This document shows positions 54,454 through 62,662 of a DNA stretch of 64,000 bases, piece after piece. Where the stretch lies: NCBI RefSeq assembly GCF_030586465.1, contig NZ_JAUQYP010000001.1, forward strand, positions 1,357,446-1,421,445. The letters are read 5' to 3'. The notes beneath the pieces were generated by a model. It was not told the origin of the DNA and did not search any database. It was given only the letters and a program-made list of their open reading frames with translations. The first letter of the stretch is position 1. Each line of letters begins with the position of its first letter. The stretch is from Actinotalea lenta (lineage in GTDB: Bacteria > Actinomycetota > Actinomycetes > Actinomycetales > Cellulomonadaceae). The position numbers and the translations under genes are program-made.

Positions 54454-55662
54454 TCAACCACGTACCACGGCGCCGATCTCTCCCTCGGCGAGCCGCAGTC
54501 GCAGAGGGTCGCCGGGGGCGACGTCGGCGGGGCCGCGAACGACCGCACCGTCGTCCCGCTGCACCACGGCGTACCCGCGGGCCAGGGTCGCGGCCGGCGA
54601 GAGGGCCGTGAGCTGTGCGTGCAGCCGGCCCAGCGCCGCGGACCGGTCGACGAGCACGCGGTCGAGGCCGCGCCGCAGGGACTCGCGGTGCTGGGCGATG
54701 TCGCGGGCATGCCGGTCGACCAGGGTGGTGGGGGCGGCCAGGGCCGGGCGGGAGCGCAGGGCCGCCAGCCGCTCGGCCTCGCGCCGCAGCATCCGCTCGA
54801 CGGCGGCGGCCGCCCGCTGGCGTGCCTGGGCCAGGCCGCGGCGCTCTTCGGCCACGTCGGGCACGATGCGTTTGGCGGCATCGGTGGGGGTCGAGGCACG
54901 GTGGTCGGCGACCAGGTCGAGCAAGGGGGCGTCGGTCTCGTGCCCGATCGCGCTCACCAGGGGCGTCCGGCAGGCTGCGGCGGCCCGCACCATCGCCTCG
55001 TTCGAGAACGGCAGGAGATCCTCGACCGATCCGCCGCCGCGGGCCACCACGATCACCTCGACCTGTGGGTCCGCGTCGAGCTCGGCGATCGCGGCACTCA
55101 CCTCGGGGACTGCGCGGGGTCCCTGGACGGCCACCTCCCGGATCACGAACTCCACCGCAGGCCACCGGGCACGGGCGTTGACCACCACGTCGTGCTCGGC
55201 CTTGGACTCCCGGCCGCAGACGAGTCCGACCACGCGAGGCAGGAAGGGCAGCGCCACCTTGCGCTCGACGTCGAACAGGCCCTCGGCGGCCAGCACGCCC
55301 CGTAGGTGCTCGATGCGGGCCAGCAGCTCGCCCAGGCCGACGACGCGGATGGTGTCGGCCTGGAGCTGCAGGGTGCCGCGCTTGGACCAGAACGTCGGGG
55401 TCGCGTGCACGACCACGTGGGAGCCCTCGGAGATCTCGCCGAGGACGCGGGTGTGCGCGACCACCGTCAGTGAGACGTCCGCCTCGGTGTCCCGCAGCGT
55501 CATGAAGCTCATCCCGGCCCGTCGGTTGAGCTGGACCAGCTGGCCCTCCACCCACACGCCCGGCATGCGCTGCACGTACTCGGCGATCTTGGCGGACAGG
55601 TGGCGCACCGGCCACGGCTGCTCGGCGGTGGTCTCCAGGGCCCGGGCAGGAAGTGCGGTCAC
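54454..55662 (-). CDS. xseA: Exodeoxyribonuclease VII large subunit
   Basis: The 402-residue protein has an N-terminal OB-fold domain (VWVEGQLVQLNRRAGMSFMTLRDTEADVSL) and the catalytic core with VVGLVCGRESKAEHDV, ARGGGSVEDLLPFSNEA and SAIGHETDAPLLDLVADHRASTPTDAA. It is the catalytic subunit of ExoVII. GTG at 55662; divergent from ispH across an inverted repeat. Confidence 0.96.
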   Translation of the reverse strand: MTALPARALETTAEQPWPVRHLSAKIAEYVQRMPGVWVEGQLVQLNRRAGMSFMTLRDTEADVSLTVVAHTRVLGEISEGSHVVVHATPTFWSKRGTLQLQADTIRVVGLGELLARIEHLRGVLAAEGLFDVERKVALPFLPRVVGLVCGRESKAEHDVVVNARARWPAVEFVIREVAVQGPRAVPEVSAAIAELDADPQVEVIVVARGGGSVEDLLPFSNEAMVRAAAACRTPLVSAIGHETDAPLLDLVADHRASTPTDAAKRIVPDVAEERRGLAQARQRAAAAVERMLRREAERLAALRSRPALAAPTTLVDRHARDIAQHRESLRRGLDRVLVDRSAALGRLHAQLTALSPAATLARGYAVVQRDDGAVVRGPADVAPGDPLRLRLAEGEIGAVVRG

Positions 55663-55684
55663 GGGTCAAGCCTCCCCCACCGTG

Positions 55685-55738
55685 GCCGTGATCAAGGAAT
55701 CCGTGCCCGGTGATGGGCATGGATTCCTTGATCACGGC
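55685..55738. repeat. Long inverted repeat related to the GATCAAGGAA family
   Basis: GCCGTGATCAAGGAATCC (55685-55702) pairs with GGATTCCTTGATCACGGC (55721-55738). The inner GTGCCC/GGGCAT continues the stem with one wobble, leaving a GGTGAT loop: a 24-bp hairpin between divergent xseA and ispH, where a simple terminator would be useless. Confidence 0.8.
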
Positions 55739-55757
55739 AGGGAAGGGTGGGCTTACC

Positions 55758-55763
55758 TAGACT
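55758..55763 (+). promoter_or_regulatory. -10 hexamer of a likely leaderless ispH transcript
   Basis: TAGACT is 6 nt before the ATG at 55770; no Shine-Dalgarno sequence intervenes. Confidence 0.48.
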
Positions 55764-55769
55764 GGGGGC

Positions 55770-56762
55770 ATGACCAGACGTGTACTGCTCGCTGCCCCGC
55801 GCGGGTACTGCGCCGGGGTGGACCGGGCCGTCATCGCGGTCGAGAAGGCCCTGGAGCACTACGGCCCGCCCGTGTACGTCCGCAAGGAGATCGTGCACAA
55901 CAAGCATGTCGTGGCCACCCTGGCCGAACGCGGGGCCGTCTTCGTCGAGGAGACCGACGAGGTGCCCGAGGGCGCTCGCGTGGTGTTCTCGGCGCACGGC
56001 GTGTCCCCGGCCGTGCACCGCGCTGCGGCCGCCCGCAACCTTCGCACCATCGACGCGACCTGCCCCCTGGTCACCAAGGTGCACAAGGAGGCGGTCCGGT
56101 TCGCGAACGACGACGTGGACATCCTGCTGATCGGGCACACCGGGCACGAGGAGGTCGAGGGCACCTCCGGCGAGGCCCCGGAGCACATCCAGGTCGTCGA
56201 CTCCCCGGACGCCGTCGACTCCGTGGTCGTGCGTGACCCCGACAAGGTCGTGTGGCTGAGCCAGACGACCCTGTCGGTCGACGAGACGATGGAGACGGTC
56301 CGCAGGCTTCGCGAGAGGTTCCCGAACCTCCAGGATCCGCCCAGCGACGACATCTGCTACGCGACCCAGAACCGCCAGGTGGCCGTCAAGAAGATGGCGC
56401 CGGAGTGCGACGTGGTGGTGGTCGTGGGCTCGGCCAACTCGTCGAACTCCGTGCGGCTGGTCGAGGTCGCGCTGGACGCGGGGTCGCGGTCCGCCTACCG
56501 CATCGACACCGCGGCCGAGATCGACCCGGAGTGGCTCTCGGACGCCGCGACGGTCGGGGTCACCTCGGGCGCTTCGGTGCCGGAGATCCTGGTGCGCGAC
56601 GTGGTCGCCCGGTTGGCGGAGCTGGGCTTCGGCGACGTCCAGGAGGTCCGGACGGCGACGGAGGACCTGATGTTCTCCCTGCCGCGTGAGCTGCGGGCGG
56701 ACCTCAAGGCCGCGGGCAAGGACGACGCGCACGGGCGCCGCTCCCCGGCGTCGACGCACTGA
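55770..56762 (+). CDS. ispH: 4-hydroxy-3-methylbut-2-enyl diphosphate reductase
   Basis: The 330-residue protein has the three Fe-S cysteines in [12 protein letters not shown] (Cys13), [14 protein letters not shown] and [10 protein letters not shown], the catalytic Glu/His region ([19 protein letters not shown]), and GSANSSNS. It makes IPP and DMAPP in the MEP pathway and feeds the prenyl transferase encoded upstream in the window. ATG at 55770 follows TAGACT by 6 nt. Confidence 0.97.
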   Translation: MTRRVLLAAPRGYCAGVDRAVIAVEKALEHYGPPVYVRKEIVHNKHVVATLAERGAVFVEETDEVPEGARVVFSAHGVSPAVHRAAAARNLRTIDATCPLVTKVHKEAVRFANDDVDILLIGHTGHEEVEGTSGEAPEHIQVVDSPDAVDSVVVRDPDKVVWLSQTTLSVDETMETVRRLRERFPNLQDPPSDDICYATQNRQVAVKKMAPECDVVVVVGSANSSNSVRLVEVALDAGSRSAYRIDTAAEIDPEWLSDAATVGVTSGASVPEILVRDVVARLAELGFGDVQEVRTATEDLMFSLPRELRADLKAAGKDDAHGRRSPASTH

Positions 56763-56793
56763 GGCGTCGAGCCACCGCCCCTACCCGGACGGC

Positions 56794-58101
56794 TCACGCC
56801 CCGGCGGCCTCGTCCGCATCGGCCAGGAGCTCGGGTGCGCTCAGCGTCCCCACCCTCGTCTCCTGGTAGGGCGGGGCGTCGAGACCGGCGTCGACCACCC
56901 CGAGCGCCGAGAACCGTCGGGCGCTGACCAGCACTCGGGACTCGAGTGACGCGACGGTCTGGTTGTAGGCCGTGGCGGCGGCGTCCAGCGCCCGACCCAG
57001 CCGTGTCACGTGCCCGCCCAGCGTGCCGATGCGCCCGTGCAGCTCCTTGCCCAGGTCGAGCACGGTCTGCGCGTTAGCGGCCAGTGCGTCCTGGCGCCAC
57101 GCGTAGCCGACCGTGCGCAGCAGGGCCAGGAGCGTGGACGGGGTCGCCACCACGACGTTGCGGTCGAACGCGTACTCGACCAGTCCCGGGTCCTGCTCCA
57201 CGGCGGCCTGCCAGAACGACTCGGCCGGCACGAACATGACGACGAACTCGGGTGCGGCGCCGACCCCGTCCCAGTAGCGCTTGGCGGCGAGCGCATCGAC
57301 GTGCGCGCGGACCTGACGGGCGTGGGCGGACATGCGCTCCGCCCGCGTCGCCTCGTCCGTGGCCTCGGCCGCCTCGAGGAAGCCCAGGAAGGCGACCTTG
57401 GCGTCGACCACCACGCGCTTGCCGCCCGCGAGGCGGACCACCAGGTCGGGCCGGAGCACACCGTCGTCGGTACGAACGCTGTCCTGCTCGACGAAGTCCA
57501 CGTACGGCAGCATCCCGGCGACCTCGACGAGTCGTCGGAGCTGGAGCTCACCCCACCGGCCGCGCACGTGCGACGACCGCAGCGCCGTGACCAGCCGGGA
57601 CGTCTCGCCGCGCAGCGCCTCCGACGACTCGCGCATCGCGCGGACCTGCTCCGCCAGCGCAGCGGCCCCTTGCGCCCGCGCGATCTCGGCCGAGCCCAGC
57701 TCGCGCTGCACCGCCTGCAACGTCGTGGCCAGTGGCTCGACGAGCGCGCGCACGGCCTCCTCGCGCTCGCGCAGGCCGGACTCGTGCACCTGTTGCGCGG
57801 CCGCCAGGCGCTGGTGCGCCAGCGCGAGGAACTGGTCGCTGCTCGCACTGAGCGCGTCCGCGGCCAGCGCCCGGAACTGCTCCGCCTGGCGCTCGCGGTC
57901 CTCGGACCGGTCCCGGGTCAGCTCCTGCTCGCGCGCCGCCCACGCCGCGCGCGCCGCCTCCTCGCGCGCGCAGGCTCGGGCCGCAGCGACCTCCGCCGCC
58001 CGGACGCGTCCGGCGGACCGGCCGGTGCCCACCGCCCAGCCCGCCAGCACGCCGACGAGGGCGCCGAGCGCCAGCCACCCGAGGATCTGCAGCACGTCCA
58101 T
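56794..58101 (-). CDS. rmuC: DNA recombination protein RmuC
   Basis: The 435-residue protein has an N-terminal membrane anchor (ILGWLALGALVGVLAGWAV), a coiled-coil rich in Ala/Arg/Glu to residue 190, and the RmuC nuclease-like domain: RGRWGELQLRRLVEVAGML, DLVVRLAGGKRVVVDAKVAFLGFLEA, FVVMFVPAESFWQAA and TPSTLLALLRTVGYAWRQ. It limits recombination at inverted repeats in E. coli. ATG at 58101; no strong ribosome site. Convergent with ispH. Confidence 0.92.
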   Translation of the reverse strand: MDVLQILGWLALGALVGVLAGWAVGTGRSAGRVRAAEVAAARACAREEAARAAWAAREQELTRDRSEDRERQAEQFRALAADALSASSDQFLALAHQRLAAAQQVHESGLREREEAVRALVEPLATTLQAVQRELGSAEIARAQGAAALAEQVRAMRESSEALRGETSRLVTALRSSHVRGRWGELQLRRLVEVAGMLPYVDFVEQDSVRTDDGVLRPDLVVRLAGGKRVVVDAKVAFLGFLEAAEATDEATRAERMSAHARQVRAHVDALAAKRYWDGVGAAPEFVVMFVPAESFWQAAVEQDPGLVEYAFDRNVVVATPSTLLALLRTVGYAWRQDALAANAQTVLDLGKELHGRIGTLGGHVTRLGRALDAAATAYNQTVASLESRVLVSARRFSALGVVDAGLDAPPYQETRVGTLSAPELLADADEAAGA

Positions 58102-58208
58102 GGCACCCACCGTGCCAGCCGGCACCGACACCCCGCGGTGCACCCCGGCGCGGCTGGCCGCGGTCGGACATGCGACCGAAGGCCGACGTCCGGGGCCCGG
58201 GAGGCTTC

Positions 58209-58214
58209 TACTGT
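58209..58214 (+). promoter_or_regulatory. -10 hexamer of a likely leaderless ABC transcript
   Basis: TACTGT ends 6 nt before the GTG at 58221. Confidence 0.4.
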
Positions 58215-58220
58215 GTCGGC

Positions 58221-59075
58221 GTGAACGTCCCCGAGCCTCCACCTCCGGCACGGCAGGAGCCGTACGGACAGGCGCCGGCACCGGCCCGGCAGACGCACGC
58301 GCCGCAGCCCGACGTCCCCGAGGCGCTCCGGCTCCGCGGGCTGTGGAAGTCCTTCGGCCCGAAGACCGCGGTCGCGGGGGTGGACCTCGACGTGCCGCGC
58401 GGGTCGTTCTACGGGCTGGTCGGGCCGAACGGCGCGGGGAAGACCACCACGCTGTCGATCTCCACCGGGCTCCTGGTGCCCGACGCCGGGCAGGTGCTGG
58501 TGCACGGCCGGGACCTGTGGGCGGCACCGCAGCAGGTCAAGGGGATGCTCGGCATCCTGCCGGACGGGCTGCGGCTGTTCGACCGGCTGACCGGCGCACA
58601 GCTCATCACCTATGCGGGCCTGCTGCAGGGTCTGGACCGTGAGACGGTCGTGTCCCGGACCGAGGACCTGCTGCGCGCCGTGGACCTGGTCGCGGACCGC
58701 GACACCCTGGTGGTGGACTACTCGGCCGGCATGTCGAAGAAGATCGCGCTGGCGTGCGCGCTCGTGCACGCGCCGTCGCTGCTGGTGCTGGACGAGCCGT
58801 TCGAGGCCGTGGACCCGATCTCCGCGGCGAACATCCGGGACCTGCTCGGGTCCTACGTCGCCTCGGGCGGGACGGTGATCGTCTCGAGCCACGTGATGGA
58901 CCTGGTGCAGCGGATGTGCTCGCACGTGGCGGTGATCGCCGCAGGCCGGGTGCTCGCGGCCGGGACCGTCGAGGACGTCCGTGCAGGCGCGAGCCTCGAG
59001 GACCGCTTCGTGGAGCTGGTGGGCGGGCGCGTGGCGGGGGAGGGCCTGGCGTGGTTGAGCACCTCGTCCGACTGA
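58221..59075 (+). CDS. ABC transporter ATP-binding protein
   Basis: The 284-residue ATPase has a 35-residue proline-rich N-terminal extension, then Walker A GPNGAGKTTT, a signature that reads DYSAGMSKKIALA instead of LSGGQ, Walker B LLVLDEPFEAVD and the H-loop SSHVMD. The S-x-G-M-form signature is common in ABC-2 type exporters. GTG at 58221 with TACTGT 6 nt upstream. It overlaps the permease start by 25 bp. Confidence 0.9.
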   Translation: MNVPEPPPPARQEPYGQAPAPARQTHAPQPDVPEALRLRGLWKSFGPKTAVAGVDLDVPRGSFYGLVGPNGAGKTTTLSISTGLLVPDAGQVLVHGRDLWAAPQQVKGMLGILPDGLRLFDRLTGAQLITYAGLLQGLDRETVVSRTEDLLRAVDLVADRDTLVVDYSAGMSKKIALACALVHAPSLLVLDEPFEAVDPISAANIRDLLGSYVASGGTVIVSSHVMDLVQRMCSHVAVIAAGRVLAAGTVEDVRAGASLEDRFVELVGGRVAGEGLAWLSTSSD

Positions 59076-60622
59076 AGCTCACCCTGCTGCGCAACGGCCT
59101 GCGGCGCAGTCCTTGGCAGATCGTCGGGATGGTCGTCGGCGCGCTCTACGGGGTGATGGCCCTGATCGGCGTCGGTGTGGGGATCGTCGCCCTGGCCCTG
59201 AGCACCGACGCGAGCCTGCGCCGCGCCGTGCTCGTGGTGGGCGGCTCGGCGGTGGTGCTCGGCTGGGCGGTTCTTCCGATGATCGCTTTCGGGGTGGACG
59301 CCACCCTCGACCCGGCCCGGTTCGTGACGTTCCCGGTGCCGACCCGTCGTCTGCTGGCCGGGCTCGGCCTCGCGGCACTGATCGGGGTCCCGGGGGTGGT
59401 CACCGTGCTCGGCGTGCTCGGCGCGAGCGTGGTGTGGTGGCGCGAGCCGGTCGTGGTGCCAGTCGCCATGCTGACCGGCCTCCTCGCGGTGGCTGTGGCC
59501 GTGGTGGCCTCGCGTGCCACCACGACGACCCTGGCGTCGGTGCTGAGCGGGCGACGCACCCGCGAGGCTTCCGCGTTCGCGTTCCTCGTCCTGCTGGCGG
59601 CCGCCTACCTGGGGTTCGGGAGGCTCACCACGGGTGGGCTGGGTCCAGGGACCGACCTGCGCGGCCTGCTGTCCGGCGTCGCCGACGTGCTCGGGTGGAC
59701 CCCGGTCGGGGCGGCGTGGGCGGCTCCCGCCGACGCGGCCGCGGGCGCGTGGGGGACCGCCGTGCTGCGGACGCTCGTGCTGGTCGCCTCGCTGGCGGCC
59801 CTGCTGGTCTGGTGGGACCGCGCGATGGCCCGGGCCCTGGTCCGCCCCGCGAGCAAGGACGCCGCCGCGGGCGCGCATGGCCTCGGGATGTTCGCGCGTC
59901 TGCCCGCGACGCCGTTGGGTGCGGTGACGGCGCGGTGCCTGACGTACTGGCGCCGCGACCCGCGCTACATCCTGGCGGTCGCTGCCGTGCCGCTGGTGCC
60001 GATCGCGATGTACGCCTTCGGCTCGGGCTCGACGGCGCTGTGGTTCCTGCCGATGATGACCGGGATCCTCGGATGGTCCATCGCGGCCGACACCTCGAGC
60101 GACGGCACCGCGTTCTGGGCGCACGTCGCCGCCCCGCTGCGCGGCGTCGACGACCGGCTCGGCCGCGCCATCGCCGCCGGCCTCGTCCTGGTTCCGCTCG
60201 CCGCGCTGCTCGTCGTGGTCCTCGGCGTCCTCACCGGGCACGCCGACGACCTCCCGGCGCTGCTCGGGGTGGGCCTCGGCACGCTCGGGGTGTCGCTCGG
60301 GGTGGCCAGCGTGATGTCTGCGCTCGTCGTGATGCGCGTGCAGCAGTCGGGCGAGAACGTGTTCGGCACCCGTCAGGGCGGCTCGGTGGTCTCCGTGCTC
60401 TCCCAGCTGGTCGGCATGCTGGCCGTGCTCGGCCTGTCGTCCCCGGTCCTGGGGCTCTGCGTCCTTGCGGTGGTGCGGCACTCCGCGGTGCTCGGTTGGT
60501 CGGCCCTCGTGGTGGGCCTGGCGCTCGGGGCGACGGTGCTCACGGTCGGCGTGCGCTGGGGTGGTCGCCTGCTGGACCGGCGCGCCCCCGTGATCCTCCA
60601 GGAGATCGTCTCGATGGTCTGA
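59051..60622 (+). CDS. ABC transporter permease
   Basis: A 523-residue membrane protein with about 11-12 hydrophobic segments, starting VEHLVRLKLTLLRNGLRRSPWQIVGMVVGALYGV. It belongs to large actinobacterial exporter permeases paired with ABC-2-like ATPases; substrate unknown. GTG at 59051 has GGGGGAGGG 8 nt upstream and lies inside the ATPase gene. Confidence 0.82.
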   Translation: MVEHLVRLKLTLLRNGLRRSPWQIVGMVVGALYGVMALIGVGVGIVALALSTDASLRRAVLVVGGSAVVLGWAVLPMIAFGVDATLDPARFVTFPVPTRRLLAGLGLAALIGVPGVVTVLGVLGASVVWWREPVVVPVAMLTGLLAVAVAVVASRATTTTLASVLSGRRTREASAFAFLVLLAAAYLGFGRLTTGGLGPGTDLRGLLSGVADVLGWTPVGAAWAAPADAAAGAWGTAVLRTLVLVASLAALLVWWDRAMARALVRPASKDAAAGAHGLGMFARLPATPLGAVTARCLTYWRRDPRYILAVAAVPLVPIAMYAFGSGSTALWFLPMMTGILGWSIAADTSSDGTAFWAHVAAPLRGVDDRLGRAIAAGLVLVPLAALLVVVLGVLTGHADDLPALLGVGLGTLGVSLGVASVMSALVVMRVQQSGENVFGTRQGGSVVSVLSQLVGMLAVLGLSSPVLGLCVLAVVRHSAVLGWSALVVGLALGATVLTVGVRWGGRLLDRRAPVILQEIVSMV

Positions 60623-60661
60623 CGTCCGCCGCCTGGTCCGTCGGGCCGCCGGTGCCGCCCG

Positions 60662-60667
60662 TAGACT
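60662..60667 (+). promoter_or_regulatory. -10 hexamer of a near-leaderless ychF transcript
   Basis: TAGACT ends 8 nt before the GTG at 60676. Confidence 0.42.
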
Positions 60668-60675
60668 GCTCGCCC

Positions 60676-61770
60676 GTGGCTCTCACCATCGGCATCGTCG
60701 GACTGCCCAACGTCGGCAAGTCGACCCTCTTCAACGCGCTGACCCGCAACGACGTGCTCGCTGCGAACTACCCCTTCGCGACCATCGAGCCCAACGTCGG
60801 GGTCGTGCCGCTGCCGGACCCGCGTCTGGAGGTGCTGTCCGACCTGTTCGAGTCCGAGCGTGTGGTGCCCGCGACGGTCTCCTTCGTCGACATCGCCGGC
60901 ATCGTCAAGGGCGCCAGCGAGGGCGAGGGGCTCGGGAACCAGTTCCTGGCCAACATCCGCGAGGCGGACGCGATCTGCCAGGTGGTGCGCGCCTTCGCCG
61001 ACGACGACGTCGTGCACGTCACCGGCCGCGTCGACCCCGCCGACGACATCGAGACGGTCAACACCGAGCTGATCCTGGCCGACCTGCAGACCCTGGACAA
61101 GGCCGTGCCGCGCCTGGAGAAGGAGGTGCGGGGCAAGAAGACGGACCCCACCGTCCTGGCGGTCGCTCAGCTCGCCCAGGAGGTGCTCGGCGCGGGCGAG
61201 ACGTTGTTCGCCGCACGGGACCGGCTGGACGCCGCGGGCGCCACCCCGAGGATCCTGCGCGAGCTCGGCCTGCTGACCACCAAGCCGTTCATCTACGTCT
61301 TCAACACCGATGACGCCGGTCTGGCCGACGGCGATCTCCAGGCCCGGCTGCGCGAGACCGTGGCGCCGGCCGACTGCGTGTTCCTGGACGCCAAGTTCGA
61401 GTCCGAGCTGGTGGAGCTCGACCCCGAGGACGCCACGGAGATGCTGGCCGACTCGGGCCAGACCGAGGCCGGCCTGGACCAGCTGGCCCGCGTGGGATTC
61501 CACACGCTGGGGCTGCAGACGTTCCTGACGGCCGGCCCGAAGGAGTCGCGGGCCTGGACCATCCGCCGCGGCTGGACCGCGCCGCAGGCGGCGGGCGTCA
61601 TCCACACGGACTTCGAGAAGGGCTTCATCAAGGCCGAGGTGATCTCCTACGACGACCTGGTCGAGGCCGGCTCGGTCGCCGCGGCCCGCGCGGTGGGCAA
61701 GGCCCGGATCGAGGGCAAGGACTACGTCATGGCCGACGGCGACGTGGTCGAGTTCCGGTTCAACGTGTAG
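60676..61770 (+). CDS. ychF: Redox-regulated ATPase YchF (Obg-family GTPase-like)
   Basis: The 364-residue protein has G1 GIVGLPNVGKSTLFNALT, G3 FVDIAGIVKGASEGEGLGNQFLANIRE, the YchF-type NTDD in the G4 region that favours ATP, a coiled-coil insertion, and a C-terminal TGS domain (AWTIRRGWTAPQAAGVIHTDFEKGFIKAEVISYDDL). It binds ribosomes and responds to oxidative stress in other bacteria. GTG at 60676 opens the conserved VALTIGIVGLPN. Confidence 0.97.
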   Translation: MALTIGIVGLPNVGKSTLFNALTRNDVLAANYPFATIEPNVGVVPLPDPRLEVLSDLFESERVVPATVSFVDIAGIVKGASEGEGLGNQFLANIREADAICQVVRAFADDDVVHVTGRVDPADDIETVNTELILADLQTLDKAVPRLEKEVRGKKTDPTVLAVAQLAQEVLGAGETLFAARDRLDAAGATPRILRELGLLTTKPFIYVFNTDDAGLADGDLQARLRETVAPADCVFLDAKFESELVELDPEDATEMLADSGQTEAGLDQLARVGFHTLGLQTFLTAGPKESRAWTIRRGWTAPQAAGVIHTDFEKGFIKAEVISYDDLVEAGSVAAARAVGKARIEGKDYVMADGDVVEFRFNV

Positions 61771-61785
61771 GGGCAGCCGGGACGC

Positions 61786-62196
61786 TCACCGCGCGCCCGC
61801 CTCCTGCCGCACGTACTGCGAGCCCAGGTGCGTGCCGATCACCGTCCCGGCGGGGAAGCGGTCCGCGACCACGAGCATCTCCATCACCGACAGCTGGACG
61901 AGCTCTGCGGCGTCCTGAGGGGGCAGGTCGTCCAGCCACCCGCCGCACGTGAGGCTGTCACGGAACGCCAGCACCAGGTCGTCGAGGCTCATCGCCGACT
62001 CGACGACCTCGGCCGTCGTCGTGGCGCGTGCGGAGTGCAGGCCCGCGAACGCTCGGCCGCAGCCGCAGGGCTGGCCCGTGCCGCGGAGGTCGGAGGCGCA
62101 GACCGCGCCGAACATCACGAGCTCTCCGGGTGTGGTCCAGGAGTAGTCGTCGGCCCGTGTGCCCTGGGTCGCCTCGGTCGCCGTCAGAACCTTCAT
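61786..62196 (-). CDS. Conserved actinobacterial protein of unknown function with Cys cluster
   Basis: A 136-residue soluble protein starting MKVLTATEATQGTRADDYSWTTPGELVMFG. Cysteines in VCASDL, PCGCGRAFAG and LTCGGW could bind a metal or form an iron-sulfur or zinc site; this is inference from their spacing. GGAGGTGA lies 5 nt before the ATG at 62196. I recognise the N-terminal pattern as conserved in other Actinobacteria but know no function. Convergent with ychF. Confidence 0.7.
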   Translation of the reverse strand: MKVLTATEATQGTRADDYSWTTPGELVMFGAVCASDLRGTGQPCGCGRAFAGLHSARATTTAEVVESAMSLDDLVLAFRDSLTCGGWLDDLPPQDAAELVQLSVMEMLVVADRFPAGTVIGTHLGSQYVRQEAGAR

Positions 62197-62662
62197 GGGG
62201 TCACCTCCGGGTCGAACGCTAGTTCGATCCGCTGACACGCCGTGCGGGCCGACCTGCCGGGGCGCGTCGACGGTGAGGGTGCGACCAGCGCGCCCGCGGC
62301 GTCCACGGTCCCTCTCTGTCGCGGCCGCCGTGTCCAGATGAGGGCCGCTGTGCTCGTCGATCTCGAGGCCGAACCGCTCGCCGAACCGCCGCCCACCTGC
62401 GTAGACGTGGCATCGCCCGTGGCGTGCCCGGGTGTCCGACGCGCGCAGTCCGCGCGGGGCGGGACCCCGGGACCGTCTCGCATTTCGAGACGTACCAACC
62501 AGTATCAATCGGGTAACGATCCCTCCACCCGGGTGAGAGGCGTTCCGGGAGACGGTCGGCCGAGGCTACCGTGTCCCCACGCGACAGCGGTCGAGCTGCT
62601 GTGCACCCGGCTGGGTGGACGTGCGACACGGGGGCGGCCGCTCTCCCTTCACAGGAGGAACA
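62197..62662. promoter_or_regulatory. Divergent intergenic region before the peptide-binding protein
   Basis: These 466 bp hold no convincing gene. A CGTCTCG/CGAGACG dyad with 5-nt centre lies at 62474-62492 in a more AT-rich patch, followed by TAACGAT at 62514-62520 as the best -10 candidate for the binding-protein gene. AGGAGG at 62653-62658 is the ribosome site of that gene. The rest is GC-rich with nothing recognisable. Confidence 0.45.

Noticed and set aside
53684-56236. Plus-strand 850-codon frame covering PfkB, xseB and xseA
   Set aside because: Shadow frame with Arg/Ser-rich composition; the minus strand has complete family motifs with coupled starts and stops.
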